A stretch of DNA of 64,000 bases from Spisula solida (taxonomy: Eukaryota > Mollusca > Bivalvia > Venerida > Mactridae). Below the pieces are notes generated by a model. It ran no database searches. It saw only the letters and a list, made by a program, of their open reading frames with translations, and was not told the DNA's origin. Below are positions 57,642 to 64,000 of this stretch, in pieces. Position numbers and translations under genes: made by a program. Within the stretch, counting starts at the first letter, position 1; each line of letters starts with the position of its first letter. The stretch is from contig OX365956.1 of NCBI GenBank assembly GCA_947247005.1, positions 9,692,089 through 9,756,088 on the forward strand, written 5' to 3'.

Positions 57642-60565
57642 ATTTGTTTGATAAGAAGTTGGATCGTGTTGATTTAAATTGCCAATTGTCAAAACATTTA
57701 GGATCGAAACTCGCGCACAAACTGGACGATTCGGAATTTTGATTGTCTACGAACATGCAGTTTTCTAAAGTACAAATTATGTCCTTTCTACACATCTAAT
57801 AGAAAATTGAAGTTGTTTTTTCGTGTTGGAGTTTTCCATGACTTTTCTACGATTTTTGTTAATAAGGATGACTAATTGGTGATATTAGTTGGTAATCATA
57901 AATAAGGCATCTAAAGCAATAACAATTATTGTCTTTAAAAGCGTCAGTCAAGGAATCGGTAAACTATGGCTGCTTAATAAAAGTTCCTTAATGAGGAAGT
58001 ATAAAAACTACAAAAATGCCGATAAATATTTATTTTAGAACCTTGTCAGTCAAAGATATGATTATGTCTGTTTAATTCAGTCGGGGTTCACATACGAATA
58101 CGAACATTTATGTTGCATAAAACATGATACAACGCTTTTACAAATATATACAAATATTAGTGATAAGAGGATAAGTAATGGTGCAACGTCGTGTACACGG
58201 TATGGTATTGTACGGGTTTTATTTTTAAGCTAACTGACTTAAAATAAATGTTTTCTAGTATATACAACCAGTCTTCTCGTATCTTCGAAACTGTATGAGT
58301 ATATGTTTAAGAATGGATGGGTTTGTTTTGTTGGTTTAGATTCATGCATAATGGTGCCTAACAGAGTGTGGTTTATTTTTAAGAGCACAAAACAAGTAAC
58401 CTAAGCAATCTGACTGCTGCATCCACCAAGTACATGCGCTACAAATGTTCGTACCATTTTCTTTTAATACGGTACACAACAGTGATCCTACTCAAATACA
58501 AAAACATCATGTAGGGGGGGGGGGGGGGGGGGGCAAATAAGACACGGCCACACCCCAACACAGAAAATAACTAGCTCTGGAAAAGTTGAAAACAGATGTG
58601 GCCGGGACAGTATGTGTTCGAACTTGTCTTAATACCAGGATAAATGCTAAACATTAAATAATAACCATTCATTCGAGACCGGAAACTTTTTTTGCATATA
58701 AATACATGTAGTGTATTTTCATATCTAATATGCTATTTTAGCTTACGCAAATTACAGGCGGTTGTCGTCGTATCTACCACACACATTCAAAAGACTTAAC
58801 ACATTTAGCTCAATATTATGGTGGTACATAGATCGAGATGATATGTCTCATATATATATATAGGTAGATTAGCAGACACATAATATCTGATATTGCGTGT
58901 TACGTTCATTTGAGCAATTGATTCTTCTTTAAGTTGTGAACCATTTGGCAACTTCAATCAGTTACAAGTAATTGCAATTGGATACATAAGTGGTACACAA
59001 TTCAGAAGAAACTGAATACCCATAATATGGACACAACCACATGCGGCACTGCAAAATGCAGCAGTTCTTTTCACTTCCATTGACTCTAGGAATTCTAAAT
59101 TTTGTTTTCTTCGAACCTGCAGCAATTTAAAGAACACATTATGTCCTTTCTGCACGTACATTGAAGTGTTTGATTCGTGTTGGAGTTATCCACGATATTT
59201 GTTTTAGGATGCCTAATTGGTGTGATTCAATTTATTGCCTCGCGGCGCTAGAAGTTTCTAACCTTCAGTTAACTATGTAGAATAAATAGACACGACATCA
59301 AAATCAATCAGCAGTCTTTGTTTTACATGTTTAAATCAATCATCAGTCTTTGTCTTACATGTCAAGGCATCAGCAAAATATGGCTTCTTAATTCGGGAGC
59401 TTCTTTCATGATGAACTATTAAAATTTGTGGTGATCGATATAGTTTGTATTACTTATTATATATATCAAGTTCCCATGTTTGCAAATAACTTTGAAATTA
59501 ATCTACAAATATTAATTGAGTTCTGCAAATCTGACATAATTGATGCTGTAAAATGTTTGTAAAATGAATTAAAATAATGGTTTGATGATAAATACTGGTT
59601 GTGGGAATCATTATATGCACGAGAACATGCGTTTCCCACTGTACTAAACATTAATTTATGCATGTACATTTGATGATCAAATGCACTTGATGATTGAATA
59701 TGGTGTTATATTTAGTCCGGATTAATTGGTACAATAATGTGCTAATCTGCCAGTACATATGCGACTGTTTTCTCTCAAACCTTTCGACTAGATATACTTT
59801 GTTTCCATGTTTTAATACTGAAACCATTCTATACGAATTATATACGATGTTTGTATTGTTTGATGGTTGAAAAAAAAATAATGGATTCAAAAACTAAAAG
59901 TCACTCGTGTTTATACATGTTTAATCATCACGTTGCCATTACATGAATTCATTGGTGTTTGGATATGGAAGATACGCGATGTAGGTATTTATTCGTCGGA
60001 AATAATAGTAATGATAAAATAACAGTTGCAAACAGTGGGAATAAACGCTGTCGCAATGTAAAATACAAATATGTTCGTAATACAAGGGAATTTTAGGCTG
60101 AGACTGGCATAACAAGAATTGACATTGGCATTGTTATATATTACATTGATTAATAATGAGTACGTCTATCCCGGCACTATGTAAATTATATATCTCAATA
60201 TCCAGACTAGTTCGTTATACTGTGCATTGTTTGTATGGCTCTATCTTTTCTTCGTCACCACAAACGTGCAGGTTGGTGCTTTAAGTACTTACCGGACTAG
60301 ACATGTCTGGTACTTATTAAAACATAACTTACCGGTATATTGTCTTGACAATGCGGCAATTTACATAAGTTACTTAATATTTCCATCTAGCGTAATGCAT
60401 GAATAGGACATAGTCTGGTGGTACATGTACTATTAATTCCTAATCACTCACAATATCCTAACAAGATTGCTGGCAGACCGTAGTCAGTGTACGAATATTT
60501 GAAGTGGCAACATGCCCGCCCGTCTAGCTAATATGGTAGCACGCTAAACTTGCTTAACGTAGATA
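57642..60565 (+). repeat. Dispersed repeat, M4 right part, M5, M3, M4 and M5 (collinear copies)
   Basis: 57,642-58,020 finishes the M4 copy begun at 54,820. 58,160-58,470 is M5. 58,512-58,535 is a run of about 20 G. 58,550-59,000 is M3. 59,000-59,420 is M4. 59,900-60,565 is M5 again, ending in the tRNA-like GTCTAGCTAATATGGTAGCA. No exons seen. Confidence 0.65.
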
Positions 60566-60569
60566 CTTT

Positions 60570-62230
60570 ATTTGGACCCCATATGTACTTCTATTCTGTG
60601 ATATTGGCTACACGTTCTCTGCTCGTCTGCCTTAAAGTTTACACATCCCTATATGCTTTATATGTTTTACAACTAAAAAAAGGAAAGGAACCAACAGACT
60701 TTCCGGGAAATTTGTGTCCATTGCACGCAATCTGATTATTAAAGAAATCCACCTAAAATTGGAAACAAATTTTCATAATTATTTAGTGATAATTTGTAGT
60801 CCTCCGCACGTGGGAAACTGTATGTTACTTGTCAATAAACTTTAGTGGCCAATAAATTGAATTGGAATTACACTGACCGCCGTACAGTTAGCATGGCTCA
60901 ATAATTTTTTATGAGCACAAATTACCATAAAAATGAGTACACAAACATTTGGTAACCTGTTTGCTTTCCAATTGTTGAGACGTTACCAGAACAATTAAGT
61001 ACATACTGTTACATTATTCGAGGAAAACTGCTAACATTAACATACCAACGTAGTGTGATTGAACAGTGCTGTAAACATGGCACAAATCCTGATTAAAGCA
61101 AACAAATAAAATAACTACAATAATACGCCGCATGCTTCTATCGCAGCGTTGTCAGGAAATCAGACCTACTGGATCAAATAACCATGGAAACTGAATGATC
61201 TGTTGGAATACCTCTCTATTAAAAATGCATGTCCACATTACATTGAACATGTCGTATGCCATCCATGCGGTATAAACATCGTTGTTTTTGTATGATTGCA
61301 TCACACGGCGAGATAAACAAATTAAAATTCGATACAATGTTTTGAAGAATTCTTTGTAATACATGGTTAAACAGAAATATGAAAAATACATTCGCGATTC
61401 CGGCAGATGAAATATTACGGAAACGCAATGCAAATATTAATGTCCCGAAAATTAAACGCATTATTCGGATCTATATAAACCCAATGTTTATCATAAAGTG
61501 TTGAATCCCAAGTCAATAAGCCTGTACGTATACTAACATTCGTTCGTTATTTCCCGTTACAATGTTTGTTAGCTTTTCCACCGGCCCTCTTGGTCAATTT
61601 TGACGAAGGCGACACTGTATCGGATATTAGTTTTGCTTAAAACATATGCAGATACCCGCAACATTTAATGAAGATCAGCGATTGTGTATTTACAAAATGT
61701 ATAACAACTACTGCATTTATTGTAGATATTTTATATTGACATGAGTAATCTGTTCGGCGTCATGCCTCATGTTTCCATACATCTCTATAAGTTTATGTTT
61801 TACTGCATTTAAATACAGTAGCGCACATACAATCCAAGGCCATACTGAAACGAAGGCATATAAAGTTTAATTTCATTATTGGCTACACGTGATAGAACAT
61901 ACGGAGTTATATATGTGGCTTAAATTATTAAAAGTTGAAAAACTATACAACATTTTACTTATTACTTCTCAGATAGTTTCGTGTGTATGTACACTTGACG
62001 AATGTTCTAAGTACACACTTTTAGAACTAGGATACATCAGGAACATAATCATTTAAACTCAATAAAACTGTTTAGATATCATATGTTGGTGTTTGTCTTT
62101 AATACAGAAGAAGAAAATCATTGATACGTGGCGAAAATGACAAAATCACATGTTTCTCAAATAAGTCTAAATTTGTTCAAATCATTTCATACATGATTAA
62201 CATTCGACCCCCAAATATAAAGCCATAGAA
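60570..62230. other. No gene recognised
   Basis: AT-rich DNA with only short, overlapping and unsupported frames on both strands. No TIR pair or tandem array found. Confidence 0.4.
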
Positions 62231-62243
62231 TATTTCGTATTAT

Positions 62244-62900
62244 ATGGCGCGAATGACGCTTGAGGAGCGCGCACGTGCGACAGGAACGCTTGAAACTGGC
62301 ATGCCAATAAGACGGGTAAGATTAACTACACTTATTGTCTGTTTTGTGGTTCTTAATACATGCAAACAAGTATTATTATGGTAGTAACATTGAATTCACG
62401 AAAAAAAAAATCACGAAAAAATGCTTGTTTCTGTTGACTCGATTTAAAATTGAGACGTCACAGGGCGTCATTTACACATAAATGAATCAAAACACGTTTA
62501 TAACAACATCTGACGAAAATGTCCATTTATCTGTATGAAGTAATTTGTTTGAACATGGAAGTAACTTTGGACAGGCATTTATCATCCTAATTACTACAAC
62601 AATTTAATAAATATCACTAATTTTGGTCAATCATGTCTTTTGTAAGATACGAGCACACTGTCATCACTCGGAATTTGATTTTAATGCAATTATTTCTAAT
62701 TTCAGGTTGCACGATGAAGTGGTCGCCTTGTATCCCGGACCTAAATCCGATAGAACACGTCTAGGATGAGTTGGCGCGACGCTTCCGAGCACGACCAAAA
62801 CGTACAGGAACTGATGGTGGACTTTTAACTAGAATTGAATGCACCCCAAGCGATTCGTACACAACTGTATTAATTCAATGCGTCATGAGATGTTAGGCCG
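62244..62900 (+). pseudogene. Tc1-like transposase remnant, split by an intron-like segment
   Basis: 62,244-62,315 reads MARMTLEERARATGTLETGM, matching the first helix of Tc1 transposases (ERARAIGML-type). It stops at GACGG|GTAAGA. After 390 bp and an acceptor-like TTCTAATTTCAG (62,705), the sequence resumes at the catalytic end: CIPDLNPIEHV (third acidic residue), DELARRFRARPKR and further C-terminal similarity. Stops and frameshifts are present and the middle of the enzyme, with both catalytic Asp residues, is missing. The GT..AG layout may be chance or a real intron joining two remnants; the phases do not match. Confidence 0.65.
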
Positions 62901-62927
62901 TCATCAGGACAGACGGTTGTTATACGA

Positions 62928-63030
62928 GGTGTGTCCAAAAAGTTCGTAGACATCCTAATTAAAAATATATCCGGCGTCATGACAAATTCTTTTACACCAG
63001 ACCTCTATACTTTATTACAAAATACATATT
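62928..63030 (+). mobile_element. Mariner-like terminal repeat fragment
   Basis: TATACGAGGTGTGTCCAAAA is a canonical mariner left end. It directly follows the Tc1 remnant. No transposase follows. Confidence 0.55.
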
Positions 63031-63104
63031 CTTGTAGTAATTTGACTGAATATACTATAAAAATAAAAACAATATATGGCATTTTATATATCATGGTTTG
63101 GCTA

Positions 63105-63162
63105 AGTGAAATGATATGTGCTATAATGGGGGCACCCGTGTCCCATGGACACATTTCTAGTT
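63105..63162 (+). repeat. End of the GGGGGCACCCGTGTC repeat
   Basis: ATGATATGTGCTATAATGGG and ACACATTTCTAGTT match 45,626-45,676. Only the terminal about 55 bp is present, directly abutting a SINE. Confidence 0.6.
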
Positions 63163-63164
63163 TA

Positions 63165-63245
63165 TTTCGTCTTTGGTATGACGAACCCTGGAATCGAACC
63201 CGGGACTTACCGCACTCAAAGCAAATGCTCTACCACTAGGCTATC
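63165..63245 (-). repeat. tRNA-derived SINE head, minus strand
   Basis: Minus strand: TTGATAGCCTAGTGGTAGAG (box A), then CCCGGGTTCGATTCCAGGG (box B and paired T-arm), then GTCATACCAAAGACGAAATA. The tail matches the SINE at 31,470-31,512. The acceptor ends do not pair, so not a functional tRNA gene. Confidence 0.7.
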
Positions 63246-63559
63246 AAGATATTATTAACATTGGAAATAAACCGCTAAAGACGTACATGGATTACGAAGT
63301 AGAATAATATATTGATAAAAGTCCTGGGCTTGACTTCCAATGTTTGCAGATGTAAACATGTTATTAGTTATGTAATTACATTTAATAATGTTTTAACGAA
63401 AAAAATGAGATATATTGAAAGTCCACAATAAATTGGTTTTCAAACAAAATATCATAACTCAGCTAAAAAATAATATTAATCAAAATAGTATGAACACAGC
63501 CTATTTTAGCGGACTATATCAGTTGTCCTACATTATTAGTAACAATTTCATCCAATACA

Positions 63560-64000
63560 GGATTATTTTTTATTTAATGTGTTCCTGGGAACACATTTAC
63601 CTATATCTTTCATACTACTTCCGCTTATGACTGCGCATGCGTTCAGTAGGTCTCTGGGATACCTTTGCACCTCGGTGTTACTTAAGGATCAACACGATGT
63701 GCGCCTTTGAATTTCAAGCTTTTTTGTCTGTTTATTGCAACTACAAAAATGTGAAAACATAATCTTACATGTTTAAAATGTTTTTCCAACTTTATCTACG
63801 TTTCAAACTTAGCTTTATTTGTTTTACAAAAACGATACATTCATAAATTTCCCTCAGGAACCTCGCTGATCTGGCCGGCGAAATTACTTATTTGCATAAG
63901 GCTAATTCACAGAGTGTAAGGTGTCGCCCCGGCCAATTATCTCATTTGCATGTGCTTCTTCCAAATATGCGTATGACATCGGCCTTGGTCGGATTAGTAC
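63560..64000 (-). repeat. Dispersed repeat, inverted copy of 11,700-11,880 and 23,440-23,930
   Basis: GGAACACATTTACCTATATC, TATGACTGCGCATGCGTTCA and CACCTCGGTGTTACTTAAGG mirror 11,870-11,735. GATCTGGCCGGCGAAATTAC and CCAATTATCTCATTTGCATG mirror 23,545-23,485. The element continues past the window end. Confidence 0.65.

Noticed and set aside
63165..63245. Functional tRNA gene
   Set aside because: The acceptor stem does not close, and the SINE tail recurs at 31,470.

Overview
This window looks like an intergenic, transposon-rich stretch of a metazoan nuclear genome. It is AT-rich, has no bacterial-style gene arrangement, and is full of GT..AG splice signals. The repeats (C-terminal non-LTR reverse-transcriptase modules with an 'IETGRY' signature, tRNA-headed SINEs, 'GAGCATAACT' tandem units, Tc1/mariner and hAT relics) resemble those of molluscs, most likely a bivalve. 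That placement is inference from repeat style. No complete host protein gene was found. The best host-gene candidate is a short first exon at 30063-30088 with a YY1-like context and a splice donor.

Layout: 1-0.76 kb, mariner-like transposase cut by the window edge. 1.4-3.75 kb, two 3' ends of non-LTR retrotransposons. 4.9-5.4 kb, a hAT-type MITE. 6.5-9.2 kb, tandem units and an APE-RT fragment. 9.3-11.9 kb, modules of a large dispersed repeat. 11,956-16,184, a 4.2-kb long-TIR element with two convergent spliced genes. 16.2-24 kb, more modules plus foldback MITEs. 24.5-27 kb, two tRNA-like heads and a Tc1 (DD34E) element. 27.2-29.4 kb, a 42-bp minisatellite. 30-34.1 kb, the candidate host exon, a possible LTR and another non-LTR 3' end. 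35.7-43.6 kb, a palindrome, an element with a 9-bp target-site duplication, a repeated RFX/YY1 motif cassette and a mariner-like MITE. 44.2-45.9 kb, a hairpin satellite split by an insertion. 45.9-60.6 kb, collinear diverged copies of the dispersed repeat, interrupted by a Harbinger-type MITE and by a 2.7-kb element with a 4-bp target-site duplication. 62.2-64 kb, Tc1 and SINE relics and an inverted copy of a repeat seen near 11.7 and 23.5 kb.

The most interesting object is the 11,956-16,184 element. It has 5-bp direct repeats (CTAAC), about 440-bp inverted termini that each carry an E-box, a YY1-like motif and an inward-facing splice donor, and two tail-to-tail genes whose poly(A) signals lie about 40 bp apart. 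One gene encodes a short basic protein, the other a decayed C2H2 zinc-finger protein. Its insertion into an older dispersed repeat is supported by the length-matched empty site in paralogous copies elsewhere in the window. No recognisable transposase is visible in it, so its superfamily is open.

All comparisons were made by eye; identities and many repeat boundaries are approximate.
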